Origin: Ectopseudomonas mendocina
Lineage (GTDB): Bacteria; Pseudomonadota; Gammaproteobacteria; Pseudomonadales; Pseudomonadaceae
DNA length: 64,000 bases
Direction: 5' to 3'
Assembly: GCF_007049795.1 (NCBI RefSeq)
Contig: NZ_SCFY01000002.1
Coordinates: forward strand, 186,001 to 250,000
Below the pieces are notes generated by a model. The model was given only the letters and a program-made list of their open reading frames with translations, was not told the DNA's origin and made no database searches. Positions within the stretch are counted from its first letter, which is position 1. Each line of letters opens with the position of its first letter. The translations under genes were made by a program, and so were the position numbers. Shown piece after piece: positions 16,382 through 26,466 of the stretch.

Positions 16382-17350
16382 TCAGCCGCCGATGATCTTC
16401 ATCACCGTCACACCACCAGAGAAGGCCAGGTCCTGTTTGTCACCCAACGCCTTGACCAGCAATCGCTGCAACGCTGGCAAGGCCTGGTGACGCGGCTTGT
16501 CCAACAAGTCACCAACGAAGTGGCGGTTGCTCGATGACAAGCAGCCATGTAGCCAACCGGTAGACGACAGGCGCAGGCGCGAGCAGGTACGGCAGAACGG
16601 CACGCTTTCGTTGGCGATCACGCCGAAATGACCGGCGCCGGGAATGGCATAGCGCATCGCGGTAGCGTCGACCGGGGCGCTGGCCTGCACGTACTGGTGA
16701 CGGCTGCCGATCAGCTCCAGCAGCTCCGGCAGACCGACGAATTGCTGGTTGAAGGCATTGGGGTCGCGCGCCAGATGGCCCATGCGCATCAGTTCGATGA
16801 AACGCAGCTCGAAGCCACGCTCCAGGCAGTATTCGAGCAGCGGCAGGACCTGATCGAGGTTCTGCCCGCGCAACGGCACCATGTTGACCTTGATCTTCAT
16901 CCCGGCTTCGCGCGCCGCTTCCATGCCCGCCAACACGGTGGCTAGGTCGCCGCCGCGGGCGATGCTGCGGAAGGCGTCGGCGTCGAGGGTATCGAGGGAA
17001 ACATTGAGACGGCGGATACCGCACTCGACCAGCAGCGGCAGCTTGCGCTCGAGCAACTGGCCGTTGGTGGTGAGGCTGATATCGTCGAGGCCGAGTTGGC
17101 TGACCTGGCGCAGGAAAGGCTCCAGGCGCGTGCTGACCAAGGGCTCACCACCGGTGATGCGCAAGCGCTCGATGCCAGCGGCTTCGATCAGGTAAGCGAC
17201 GCCACGCGCCATGGCGTCGGCGGAGAGTTCGTCCTGAGCGGCGACCAGACGCTTGCCGTTCGGCACACAGTAGGTGCAGGCGTAGTTGCAGGCGGCGGTC
17301 AGGCTGACGCGAAGATTACGGAAGCGTCTGCCCTGGCGGTCGACGATCAT
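16382..17350 (-). CDS. moaA: GTP 3',8-cyclase MoaA (molybdenum cofactor synthesis)
   Basis: 322-residue radical-SAM enzyme that converts GTP to 3',8-cyclo-7,8-dihydro-GTP, first step of molybdopterin synthesis. The SAM-cluster cysteines are Cys21, Cys25 and Cys28 (CNYACTYC). The C-terminal GTP-side cluster motif is FCRTCSRLRL followed by GCL. The protein ends in IIGG, the C-terminal di-glycine needed for activity. Length is normal. No other moa or mob gene is nearby, so this is a lone moaA, perhaps one of two in the genome. Its stop faces the LysR gene stop 16 bases away. Confidence 0.93.
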   Translation of the reverse strand: MIVDRQGRRFRNLRVSLTAACNYACTYCVPNGKRLVAAQDELSADAMARGVAYLIEAAGIERLRITGGEPLVSTRLEPFLRQVSQLGLDDISLTTNGQLLERKLPLLVECGIRRLNVSLDTLDADAFRSIARGGDLATVLAGMEAAREAGMKIKVNMVPLRGQNLDQVLPLLEYCLERGFELRFIELMRMGHLARDPNAFNQQFVGLPELLELIGSRHQYVQASAPVDATAMRYAIPGAGHFGVIANESVPFCRTCSRLRLSSTGWLHGCLSSSNRHFVGDLLDKPRHQALPALQRLLVKALGDKQDLAFSGGVTVMKIIGG

Positions 17351-17388
17351 TGGGAGCTCCAGTTCGTTAAGAGCCGGAGTATATCGCT

Positions 17389-17421
17389 ATGTCGGCCACG
17401 GCACAGTCCCGTGGCCGACAT
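17389..17421. repeat. Perfect 13-bp inverted repeat upstream of moaA
   Basis: ATGTCGGCCACGG and its exact complement are separated by seven bases, between the tetR stop and the moaA start. There is no T-run on the minus side, so it is not a standard terminator. A TATACT box lies just behind it toward moaA. It may end tetR transcription weakly, act as an operator, or fold in the moaA leader. Confidence 0.55.
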
Positions 17422-17429
17422 GCCAGGCG

Positions 17430-18053
17430 TCAGGCGTCGCGCTTGCGCTTGTTACCCATGCGCACGCCGATATCCATGAGGAACTGGAAGAAGCCTTCCT
17501 GATCCTCGAGCACATTGCTCCAGAACGGCGAGTGGTACAGCGCCACGGCGCCATGCACCAGGGCCCAGGCGGCGCAGTAGTGGAAGTATGGCGGCACGTC
17601 TTCCAGCTTGCCTTCGGCGATGCGGCCCTTGATCAGCTGGGTCAGACGCTCGAAGTTGGAAGCACGGATCTTGTGCAACTGCTCGACCATTTCCGGCACT
17701 TGATTGCCCTTGACCACCTTCTCTTCGAGGCGATCGAACAGGCGATAGCGTTGCGGATCGCGCATGCGGAATTCGAAGTACGCACGCGACAGCGCTTCCT
17801 TGTCACGATCCACATCGGCCGAATGCAGCAGTTCGTTGAGATCGCGCTCGTAGTCGAGCATCAGGCGCAGGTAGATCTCCGCCTTGGACTTGAAGTGCTT
17901 GTAGATAGTGCCTTTGCCGATACCGACCGCATCAGCGATCATCTCGACGGTAACGCTGTCTTCTCCTTGTTCGAGGAAGAGTTTCAGCGCGGTATCGAGA
18001 ATTTCTTGCTCGCGGCGACGGAATTCGCGGACCTTACGGGGTTCTTTCTGCAT
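17430..18053 (-). CDS. TetR-family transcriptional regulator
   Basis: 207 residues. The helix-turn-helix is at about residues 33-57 (VEMIADAVGIGKGTIYKHFKSKAEIY), preceded by a basic tail (KEPRKVREFRRREQEIL). The C-terminal domain is all helical with an YFHYCAAWALVHGAVAL core that would bind a small hydrophobic ligand. It matches in position a TetR gene next to the tatD cluster in other pseudomonads. It is divergent from the aminotransferase-fold gene with a 75-base gap and so may control that gene. The ligand is unknown. Confidence 0.88.
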   Translation of the reverse strand: MQKEPRKVREFRRREQEILDTALKLFLEQGEDSVTVEMIADAVGIGKGTIYKHFKSKAEIYLRLMLDYERDLNELLHSADVDRDKEALSRAYFEFRMRDPQRYRLFDRLEEKVVKGNQVPEMVEQLHKIRASNFERLTQLIKGRIAEGKLEDVPPYFHYCAAWALVHGAVALYHSPFWSNVLEDQEGFFQFLMDIGVRMGNKRKRDA

Positions 18054-18128
18054 AAAGGGACTACGGGGTCAAAAATCGAAGCCGCTTATTATGCCCAAAT
18101 GCGGCCAAATTGCACGGATCATCCGACC

Positions 18129-19262
18129 ATGTACGTCTTTCATGATGAGTTCCCCCAAGAAAATGGACTGCGCGATCTGAACCATGCGGCGGTCGCTCCC
18201 TGGCCGAAACGCAGTGCTGAAGCGGTTCGACGGTTCTCGGAAGCGAACGTGAGCAGCGGTGCGCGTGACTATCCCGACTGGCTGAAACTTGAGCGTAGCC
18301 TACGCGAACGCCTTGTGCGCCTGATGAACGCACCAAGCACCAGTGATATTGCACTGGTCAAGAATACCTCCGAGGCACTCTCCTTCGTCGCCTTCGGCCT
18401 GGACTGGCGAGCTGGCGACCAGGTGATCATCAGCGACGAGGAATTCCCTTCCAACCGTATCGTCTGGCTGGCACTCGCAGCCCAGGGCGTAGAGGTAATC
18501 GAGGTCAACCTCAGGGGTTATGATCCGGAAGCGGCCTTGCTCGCCGCCTTCACCCCGCGTACACGCCTGCTGTCGATCAGCGCCGTGCAGTTCGCCAGCG
18601 GCCTGCGCCTGGACCTGCCGCGTTTAGGCCGCGGCTGCCGCCAGCATGGCGTGCTGTTCTGCATTGATGCCATCCAGCAACTGGGCGCCCTGCCCTTCGA
18701 CGTTCAAGCCTACGACTGCGACTTCGCCATGGCCGACGGCCACAAGTGGATGCTCGGCCCGGAGGGCCTGGGGGTGTTCTATTGCCGCAGTGCGGTACGC
18801 GATCAGCTGAAACTGCACGAGTATGGCTGGCACATGCTGGAGCACGCCGGCGACTACACCCGCCAGGACTGGCAGCCGGCCCGCAGTGCACGACGCTTCG
18901 AATGCGGCAGCCCGAACATGCTCGGCGCCTTCGCCCTGGAGGCGAGCCTGTCGCTGCTTGAGGAAGTGGGCATGGAGCGGGTCGGTGCGCTGGTGGGAGA
19001 GCGGGTTCAGCGCCTGAACGACGGCATTCGCGAATTGCCTGGTGCAGTGATCCATAGCCCGCTCGACCCTGCGCGTCGTGCCGGTATTCTCAGTTTCAGC
19101 CTGGCGGGCTGGGACAATCCGGCGCTGTATCAGCGCTTGCGCGAGGAACAGGTGATCTGCGTGCAACGCGGCCCAGGAGTGCGTTTGTCGCCGCATTTCT
19201 ACACCAGCGAGCAGGTGATCGAGGAAACACTGGGGCTTCTAACCCAGCTGGCAAAAGGGTGA
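18129..19262 (+). CDS. Class-V aminotransferase-fold PLP enzyme
   Basis: 377 residues of fold-type I. The PLP lysine is Lys206 in DGHKWMLGPEGLG, with the upstream phosphate/cofactor elements VKNTSEALSF and IDAIQQLG in place. It resembles cysteine-desulfurase-like and isopenicillin-epimerase-like proteins but has no obvious flexible Cys loop, so a desulfurase role is not supported. The reading frame is open far upstream through the tetR gene; the ATG at 18129 is chosen because homologous-looking sequence (LNHAAVAPWP, the family N-terminal) begins right after it. Substrate unknown. Confidence 0.82.
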   Translation: MYVFHDEFPQENGLRDLNHAAVAPWPKRSAEAVRRFSEANVSSGARDYPDWLKLERSLRERLVRLMNAPSTSDIALVKNTSEALSFVAFGLDWRAGDQVIISDEEFPSNRIVWLALAAQGVEVIEVNLRGYDPEAALLAAFTPRTRLLSISAVQFASGLRLDLPRLGRGCRQHGVLFCIDAIQQLGALPFDVQAYDCDFAMADGHKWMLGPEGLGVFYCRSAVRDQLKLHEYGWHMLEHAGDYTRQDWQPARSARRFECGSPNMLGAFALEASLSLLEEVGMERVGALVGERVQRLNDGIRELPGAVIHSPLDPARRAGILSFSLAGWDNPALYQRLREEQVICVQRGPGVRLSPHFYTSEQVIEETLGLLTQLAKG

Positions 19263-19274
19263 GAATCTGCGCAC

Positions 19275-19350
19275 GGCCTGCTGCGCGTCGGCCCTGCCGC
19301 GTTAAAAACAAGCTCGGGCGGCTCATTTACAACTCGTAAACTCCCCGCCC
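19275..19350. repeat. Dispersed intergenic repeat, copy 1
   Basis: Two blocks are shared with a second site at 47904-48010: TGC(T/C)GCGTTAAAAACA, and GCTC(A/G)TTTAC followed by a short loop and CGTAA. The second block is a small palindrome (TTTAC/GTAAA). Both sites lie between genes. Similar sequences are, to my knowledge, frequent in Pseudomonas genomes of the alcaligenes/stutzeri side. Confidence 0.5.
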
Positions 19351-19488
19351 TCGCTTTTTTGTGCCTTGCAGGACTCTAGCTCGCAACGCCGTGAACAGAT
19401 TCGGCGGACTCAGCAGCGGCCGTGGTATTCCAAATCCGTTTAAAAAACTCAGACTTTGGCCTGGACGCTCGCGGATCATGGCCAATAC

Positions 19489-19616
19489 TGGAACGTACTG
19501 GTGTGCGGCATCTCCCCCCAAGTGCCCCGCCAGCCAAGGTACCGTGGACCGCGTACCTTGATTTACTCCTAATGGTCTTGACCCGGATTCATCCCCCAGA
19601 GTCCGGGTTTTTTTTG
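19489..19616 (+). ncRNA. rgsA: Candidate small RNA, RgsA (P16) by position
   Basis: The gap before tatD holds an RNA-like stretch without an ORF. A -10-like CCAATACT at about 19480-19487 precedes it. CAAGGTAC at 19535-19542 pairs perfectly with GTACCTTG at 19553-19560. A strong terminator (ACCCGGA / TCCGGGT plus eight T) ends it at 19581-19615. Length would be about 120-130 nt. In P. aeruginosa the stress-related sRNA RgsA lies at this place, beside tatD. The name rests on position, size and terminator, not on a sequence comparison; the 5' end is approximate. Confidence 0.5.
19581..19615 (+). terminator. Rho-independent terminator of the candidate sRNA
   Basis: ACCCGGA pairs with TCCGGGT around a 14-base loop and is followed directly by eight T. 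It points in the plus direction, away from the aminotransferase gene, whose stop lies more than 300 bases upstream. Confidence 0.8.
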
Positions 19617-19639
19617 CTCAGCGGATCGCCGTTCCCAAG

Positions 19640-19704
19640 GGTGGGTTAGCCGCCTGTCACGGTCGCTGACTGCTTCGCTGGATCTGGGTGCGGCGTAACC
19701 CACC
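19640..19704. repeat. Inverted-repeat element beside tatD
   Basis: GGTGGGTTAGCCGC and GCGGCGTAACCCACC are imperfect inverted copies about 35 bases apart. GGGTTA-type palindromes of this kind are common between genes in pseudomonads. It lies just behind the tatD stop. Confidence 0.5.
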
Positions 19705-19756
19705 ATGACTGCAACGCCTCACATCGCCTGGTACGCGCGGCGCCCCCTACGGGCTG

Positions 19757-20545
19757 TTAAGCGTCAGCCACACCAGCCAACGGGAACAAACGCTTGAAGT
19801 TGTTCGAGGTCTGCTCAGCCAGCACCTCGTAGCTCACTCCTCGCAGCACCGCCAGGTACTCGGCCACTTCACGTACATATTGCGGCAGGTTGGGCTTGCC
19901 GCGATGCGGCACGGGCGCGAGATAAGGCGAGTCGGTTTCCACCAACAGGCGGTCGACCGGCACCTGGCGCGCCACTTCGCGCAACGCCTCGGCATTGCGG
20001 AAGGTGACGATACCGGACAATGAGATATAGAAGCCGATATCCAGTGCAGCCTTGGCCATCTCCCAGTCTTCGGTGAAGCAATGCAGCACGCCGGCCTGCG
20101 GCAATGCCGCTTCGCGCAGCAATGCCAGCGTATCAGCGCGAGCCTCGCGGGTATGCACGATTACCGGCTTACCCGTGATGCGCGCCGCCTCCAGGTGCAG
20201 ACGGAAAGAGGCCTGCTGCAACGCAGCGGATTCCGGCTCATAGTGATAATCCAGACCGGTTTCACCAATGGCCACCACCTTCGGGTGCGCCAACTCGCCC
20301 AGCAGCCAGTCCAGTGCGGGTTCGGCGCCCGGTTCCAGATCCAGTGGATGCACGCCCACCGAGCAATCGACATCGCCGTAACGCTCGGCCAGGCCCTTGA
20401 CCGTGGCGGCGTTGTCGGCGCTGACGCCGATGCACAGGAAGTGCCCCACACCAACGGCGCGCGCCGCATCCAGGGCAGCATCCAGCGAGCCGCCATGGGC
20501 AGCGAGGTCGAGACGATCAAGGTGGCAATGGGAGTCGATCAGCAC
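19757..20545 (-). CDS. tatD: TatD-family metal-dependent hydrolase (DNase)
   Basis: 262 residues starting at a GTG. The first residues LIDSHCHLDRL carry the HxH metal pair, and later GETGLDYHY and HTREA supply further ligands of the TatD amidohydrolase barrel. Family members are 3'-5' exonucleases acting on single-stranded or damaged DNA. An earlier ATG at 20626 would add 27 residues unlike the family, so the GTG is preferred though its ribosome site is weak. It is the last gene of the pilZ-side operon, 116 bases behind pilZ. Confidence 0.88.
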   Translation of the reverse strand: MLIDSHCHLDRLDLAAHGGSLDAALDAARAVGVGHFLCIGVSADNAATVKGLAERYGDVDCSVGVHPLDLEPGAEPALDWLLGELAHPKVVAIGETGLDYHYEPESAALQQASFRLHLEAARITGKPVIVHTREARADTLALLREAALPQAGVLHCFTEDWEMAKAALDIGFYISLSGIVTFRNAEALREVARQVPVDRLLVETDSPYLAPVPHRGKPNLPQYVREVAEYLAVLRGVSYEVLAEQTSNNFKRLFPLAGVADA

Positions 20546-20661
20546 AGCGGGAAAACTCGGGCAAAGGGAAAGCCCGAATTGTAATCGAAAGCAGCAGTTG
20601 GCTGGACGCTCTGAGGGCAGAGGCATCGACCGCGAGGGAAAGGTGGCTCGCGGCCGACGAA

Positions 20662-21018
20662 TTACATGGTGTGCGTCGGGCGGTCGGACTTCAGCGCACC
20701 AGCGAGGTAGGTTTCAATCTTGTTGCGCGCAGTGTTATCACCATCGTTGAACTGAACGCCGACACCGGCAGCACGGTTGCCCTGCGCGCCCTTCGGGGTG
20801 ATCCACACCACCTTGCCGGCAACCGGAATCTTCTCCGGCTCATCCATCAGGTTGAGCAGCATGAACACTTCGTCACCGAGCTTGTAGCTCTTGTTTGTGG
20901 GAATGAAGAGGCCGCCATTCTTGATGAAAGGCATGTAGGCCGCGTACAGCACGGACTTGTCCTTGATGGTCAGGGACAGAATTCCGTTACGGGGACCCAG
21001 ATTGGGTGGCAGGCTCAT
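20662..21018 (-). CDS. pilZ: Type IV pilus assembly protein PilZ
   Basis: 118 residues, the founding PilZ protein, needed for type IV pilus assembly and twitching with PilB and FimX. It starts MSLPPNLGPRNGILSLTIKD and lacks the RxxxR c-di-GMP-binding motif, as expected: PilZ itself does not bind the nucleotide. The ATG at 21018 has AGGA eight bases upstream; an ATG two codons earlier abuts the same AGGA and is unlikely. It lies between holB (126-base gap) and tatD, its usual place. Confidence 0.95.
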   Translation of the reverse strand: MSLPPNLGPRNGILSLTIKDKSVLYAAYMPFIKNGGLFIPTNKSYKLGDEVFMLLNLMDEPEKIPVAGKVVWITPKGAQGNRAAGVGVQFNDGDNTARNKIETYLAGALKSDRPTHTM

Positions 21019-21144
21019 CAGCACATTCCTGGCGTTTATTGCTTAATGGCTGATTCTAGGGCCTGTTCATGCTCCGGCGCAAACCACTGGGTGGCACCCA
21101 GCCAGCAGAATGTGACGCCCTGCCGAATCCTGCTCCGACGCGAC

Positions 21145-22771
<1,627 letters not shown>

Positions 22772-23827
22772 TTATTCAGTTTCGGCCGACGCGCGCGGCG
22801 CGGGGCTGGAGCGGTAGTCGGCGCGACGCTTGAGCTGATATTCGCGCACCGCGCGATTGTGCTCGGCCAAGGTGTTGGAGAACACGTGGCTACCGTCTCC
22901 TCGCGCGACGAAATACAGCGTGGTGCCATCGAGCGGGTTGAGCGCGGCATTGATCGCCTCACGGCCGACCATGGCGATGGGCGTCGGCGGCATGCCGTCG
23001 ATGGTGTAGGTGTTGTAGGGCGTTGGCGTGCGCAGGTCGGCGCGGGTGATGCGGCCGTTATAGCGTTCGCCCATGCCATAAATGACGGTGGGGTCGGTCT
23101 GCAGGCGCATACCGATGCGCAGGCGGCGCACGAATACGCCGGCAATCTCGCCGCGTTCTTCGGGTACACCGGTTTCTTTCTCGATCATCGACGCCATGAT
23201 CAGTGCATCGTAGGGCTCGCGATAGGGCAAGCCCTCGGCGCGCTTTTGCCATTCTTCGGCAAGCACAGCCTCAAGACGTGCGTTAGCCTGCTTGAGCAAA
23301 TCCTCGTCGCTCATACCACGAACAAAGCGATAGGTATCGGGGAAGAAACGCCCCTCCGGATTCTGTCCGGCCAGGCCCAGGCGCTCCATCAACTGCGCAT
23401 CGCTGAGATCGGCCAGACGCTGCTCCAGGCGTTCCTGGCGCGCCAGAGCGGCACGCACCTGACGGAAGTTCCAACCCTCGACCAGAGTGAGGCTGTACTG
23501 CACCACCTCACCGCGCTGCCATAGCCCGAGCATATCCCGCGCGGTTTGTTGTGGCAGTAAACGATATTCACCGCTGTGCATGGCAGGCGCATTCAGATTG
23601 AAGCGCCAGTAAAGGCGCAGCCAGAAGGCATTGTCGATGACACCTTCTGCTTCCAGACGATTGAGCAGGCCGCTCGGCGTAGCGCCGGACGGCACCTCCA
23701 GAAGCATTTCTTCAGCCAGATGCAGAGGCTGCTCCAGCGCTCTTTGCTGCTGCCAGGCAGCACCAACTACCAGTAGAGCAGCCAACAACACGCCGCACTC
23801 AAGCAGCACCAAGATCTTGCGTAGCAC
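22772..23827 (-). CDS. mltG: Endolytic murein transglycosylase MltG
   Basis: 351 residues, one N-terminal membrane anchor (about residues 5-25) and a YceG/MltG catalytic domain in the periplasm. It cuts nascent glycan strands and so sets their length. The catalytic Glu lies in IEKETGVPEERGEIAGVF, followed by RLRIGMRLQTDPTVIYG, both strongly conserved. GTG start at 23827, three bases behind the pabC stop. Confidence 0.93.
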   Translation of the reverse strand: MLRKILVLLECGVLLAALLVVGAAWQQQRALEQPLHLAEEMLLEVPSGATPSGLLNRLEAEGVIDNAFWLRLYWRFNLNAPAMHSGEYRLLPQQTARDMLGLWQRGEVVQYSLTLVEGWNFRQVRAALARQERLEQRLADLSDAQLMERLGLAGQNPEGRFFPDTYRFVRGMSDEDLLKQANARLEAVLAEEWQKRAEGLPYREPYDALIMASMIEKETGVPEERGEIAGVFVRRLRIGMRLQTDPTVIYGMGERYNGRITRADLRTPTPYNTYTIDGMPPTPIAMVGREAINAALNPLDGTTLYFVARGDGSHVFSNTLAEHNRAVREYQLKRRADYRSSPAPRASAETE

Positions 23828-23830
23828 CAG

Positions 23831-24646
23831 TTATTTACTCAGTAGGTCGCAGACGATGGCCTGCAGTTTACGGGTGAGCGGCCCGACCGACCAGTGTCGC
23901 TCTTGCAGCGCCCGTACAGGCCAGATGCCGTAAAGGCTGTTGCAGAGAAAGACTTCATCGGCATCCAGCAGTTCGTCGAAGGAAACATCGCGTAACTCGA
24001 CGGCCAGTCCGAGCAACTGCGCCTGCTGCAGGATCTCCGCACGCATCACGCCAGCCACGCCACAGCGCGACAGATCAGCCGTCACCAGCCCGCCGTCGAC
24101 GACGAGGAACAGGTTGCTGTACACGCCCTCGATGACTCGGCCACTGCTGTCGCGCATCAGGCCTTCGGCGAGTTCGGCATCCTGCCACTCGGCACGCGCC
24201 AGCACCTGTTCCAGGCGGTTGAGGTGCTTGAGCCCGGCCAGCAGTGGTTGCTCGGCCAGGCGCGTCTCGCAGGGAAACAGACGCACGCCCTGCTCGGCAT
24301 GCGCTACAGGGTACTGCGGCAACGCCGCAGACTGCAGGATGCGCAGCGGCTGACAGGGTTGCGGCGGCGCGTAGCCACGCTGGCCCTCGCCACGGGTAAC
24401 GATGAGTTTGGCCACACCTTCGCCCAACTGCCCGGCGAACGCCTGCAGCTCGCGCTCCATGAGAAGCAGATCGAGAGGAATGGACAGACGCCGACAGCCA
24501 TCGGCCAGGCGCGCCATGTGCCGCGCCAGCAGCGGAATGTGCCCGCCGCGCACGGCGATGGTCTCGAACAGACCATCGCCGTAAGCCAGGCCACGGTCGC
24601 GAACCGACGACTGCTCGCCGGGCGCGCCGTTGACCCAGCTCAGCAT
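23831..24646 (-). CDS. pabC: Aminodeoxychorismate lyase
   Basis: 271-residue fold-type IV PLP enzyme that releases pyruvate from 4-amino-4-deoxychorismate to give p-aminobenzoate for folate. Typical sites are RDRGLAYGDGLFETI near the start, LKHLNRLEQVLAR with the PLP-binding Lys, and SNLFLV and GVMRAEIL further on. Its ATG shares one base with the fabF stop, and mltG follows closely: the usual pabC-mltG-tmk-holB order. Confidence 0.93.
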   Translation of the reverse strand: MLSWVNGAPGEQSSVRDRGLAYGDGLFETIAVRGGHIPLLARHMARLADGCRRLSIPLDLLLMERELQAFAGQLGEGVAKLIVTRGEGQRGYAPPQPCQPLRILQSAALPQYPVAHAEQGVRLFPCETRLAEQPLLAGLKHLNRLEQVLARAEWQDAELAEGLMRDSSGRVIEGVYSNLFLVVDGGLVTADLSRCGVAGVMRAEILQQAQLLGLAVELRDVSFDELLDADEVFLCNSLYGIWPVRALQERHWSVGPLTRKLQAIVCDLLSK

Positions 24647-25890
24647 CAGCCGTTGAACCGACGGAACAGCAGCGAGCCGTTGGTGCCGCCAAAGCCGAAG
24701 GAGTTCGACAGGGCGATCTCGATCGGCCTGGCTTTGGCCTGATGCGCGACGAAGTCCAGATCGCAGCCTTCGTCCGGCTCATCTAGGTTGATGGTCGGCG
24801 GCGCAACCTGATCGCGCAGCGCCAGCACGCTGAAGATCGCTTCCACAGCGCCTGCAGCACCCAGCAGGTGACCGGTCATGGACTTGGTCGAGCTGACCGA
24901 CAGCTTGTAGGCGTGATCGCCGAACACGCTTTTCACCGCGGCAACTTCAGCCTTGTCACCCGCAGGCGTCGAGGTGCCATGCGCGTTGATGTACTGCACC
25001 TGATCGGCATTGATACCCGCATCACGCAGGGCGGCAGCCATGCAGCGCGCTGCACCGGCGCCATCTTCGGGGGGCGAGGTCATGTGGAAGGCATCGCCGC
25101 TCATGCCGAAGCCAATCAGCTCGGCGTAGATGGTGGCGCCACGCGCCTTGGCATGCTCCAGCTCTTCCAGCACCAGAGCGCCGGAACCATCGGACAGCAC
25201 GAAGCCGTCACGGCCCTTGTCCCACGGACGGCTGGCCTTGGTTGGCTCGTCGTTGCGCGTCGACAGCGCACGCGCGGCACCGAAGCCGCCCATGCCCAGG
25301 CCGCAAGCCGCCATCTCGGCGCCGCCAGCAACCATGACGTCGGCTTCGCCGTAGGCAATGTTGCGCGCGGCCATACCGATACAATGCGTGCCGGTGGTGC
25401 ACGCTGTGGCGATGGCGTAGTTCGGCCCCTGCAGACCCAGGTGGATCGACAGGAAGCCGGAAATCATGTTGATGATCGAGCCCGGCACGAAGAACGGCGA
25501 AATACGCCGCGGTCCCTGCTCGTGCAGCGATTTGCAGTTGTTCTCGATATTGGTCAGGCCGCCGATACCGGAGCCCATGGCCACACCGATACGCTCACGG
25601 TTGGCGTCGGTGATATCCAGCCCGGAATCACGCACGGCCTGGAAGCAGGCAGCGAGACCATACTGGATGAACAGGTCGAGCTTGCGCGCCTCTTTGGCGG
25701 ACAGGTATTCCTCGACATTGAAGCCCTTGAGCGATCCGCCAAAACGGGTGGAGTAGGCGGACAGGTCCATATGCTCGATCGGACCGATGCCACTGCGCCC
25801 GGCCAAAATGCCCTGCCAGCTGCTCGGCACATCGTTACCCAGCGGCGACAGCATGCCCATACCGGTAACCACGACGCGTCTACGCGACAC
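24646..25890 (-). CDS. fabF: 3-oxoacyl-ACP synthase II
   Basis: 414-residue condensing enzyme of fatty-acid elongation (KAS II), which also extends palmitoleate to vaccenate. Active-site Cys is in ACTTGTHC, the two His in NAHGTSTP and [12 protein letters not shown], and Lys in the [11 protein letters not shown] stretch. GTG start at 25890. It is 111 bases behind acpP, the gap holding a terminator-like hairpin, so its level may be lower than that of acpP. Confidence 0.95.
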   Translation of the reverse strand: MSRRRVVVTGMGMLSPLGNDVPSSWQGILAGRSGIGPIEHMDLSAYSTRFGGSLKGFNVEEYLSAKEARKLDLFIQYGLAACFQAVRDSGLDITDANRERIGVAMGSGIGGLTNIENNCKSLHEQGPRRISPFFVPGSIINMISGFLSIHLGLQGPNYAIATACTTGTHCIGMAARNIAYGEADVMVAGGAEMAACGLGMGGFGAARALSTRNDEPTKASRPWDKGRDGFVLSDGSGALVLEELEHAKARGATIYAELIGFGMSGDAFHMTSPPEDGAGAARCMAAALRDAGINADQVQYINAHGTSTPAGDKAEVAAVKSVFGDHAYKLSVSSTKSMTGHLLGAAGAVEAIFSVLALRDQVAPPTINLDEPDEGCDLDFVAHQAKARPIEIALSNSFGFGGTNGSLLFRRFNG

Positions 25891-25939
25891 AGCAATCTCC
25901 TCTTGTTCTACTCAGGCGCCACATGCGCCTTGCACGTAA

Positions 25940-25979
25940 AGAAAAGCCGCACGCCTGATTAGGGCAGTGCGGCTTTTCT
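25940..25979 (-). terminator. Hairpin between acpP and fabF (partial terminator)
   Basis: AGAAAAGCCGCAC pairs with GTGCGGCTTTTCT, a 13-base stem with a T-containing 3' arm on the minus side. It would end most acpP transcripts while letting some continue into fabF-pabC-mltG-tmk-holB. Confidence 0.75.
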
Positions 25980-26001
25980 CGGTCAGAAAGCTGACGGTGA
26001 C

Positions 26002-26238
26002 TTATTGCGCGTGGGCAGTCACGTAGTCGATAGCTTCCTGAACGGTGGTGATCTTCTCAGCTTGCTCGTCCGGGATCTCGGTCTCGAATTCTTCCTCGAG
26101 AGCCATCACCAGCTCAACGGTGTCAAGAGAGTCGGCACCCAGGTCTTCAACGAAGGAAGCGCTGTTGGTTACTTCCTCTTCCTTGACGCCAAGTTGCTCA
26201 GCAACGATTTTCTTGACGCGTTCTTCGATGGTGCTCAT
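26002..26238 (-). CDS. acpP: Acyl carrier protein
   Basis: 78 acidic residues carrying the phosphopantetheine site GADSLD with Ser37. It holds growing acyl chains during fatty-acid synthesis and supplies lipid A and acyl-homoserine lactone pathways. The ribosome site TAGGAG lies about ten bases before the ATG. It is separated from fabG by 228 bases, which probably contain a promoter of its own (a TATAGA box occurs on the minus strand at about 26356-26361), and from fabF by a hairpin. Confidence 0.97.
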   Translation of the reverse strand: MSTIEERVKKIVAEQLGVKEEEVTNSASFVEDLGADSLDTVELVMALEEEFETEIPDEQAEKITTVQEAIDYVTAHAQ

Positions 26239-26466
26239 ACCTTGTTTTCACTCCTATTGGACAAATCCAGGCAGCTGGTAGCGGCCAAGTGTATAGAAAG
26301 GGTTTTTAGCATTTCAAGCTGAATGCCGGGGAGCCCCCAGGAACACTTCAACGATCTGTCTATAAACCTGTTGCAGCTTTATAACGGATTTTAGACAGCC
26401 ACTATGACAGTTTTCTGATGGCTCGCGTCACATTCGAGAGCCTCCGATCATTCGAAGGCGCCCTTT

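Noticed and set aside
17286..18128. Upstream extension of the aminotransferase-fold gene through the tetR gene.
   Set aside because: The 281 added codons are antisense to a clear TetR regulator and do not fit the PLP-enzyme family; the ATG at 18129 begins the family sequence.
19440..19510. Possible sigma-54 (-24/-12) promoter for the candidate sRNA.
   Set aside because: TTGG and GC pairs occur, but the distance between GG and GC is 11 rather than 10 bases and the flanks do not fit, so no sigma-54 site is claimed.
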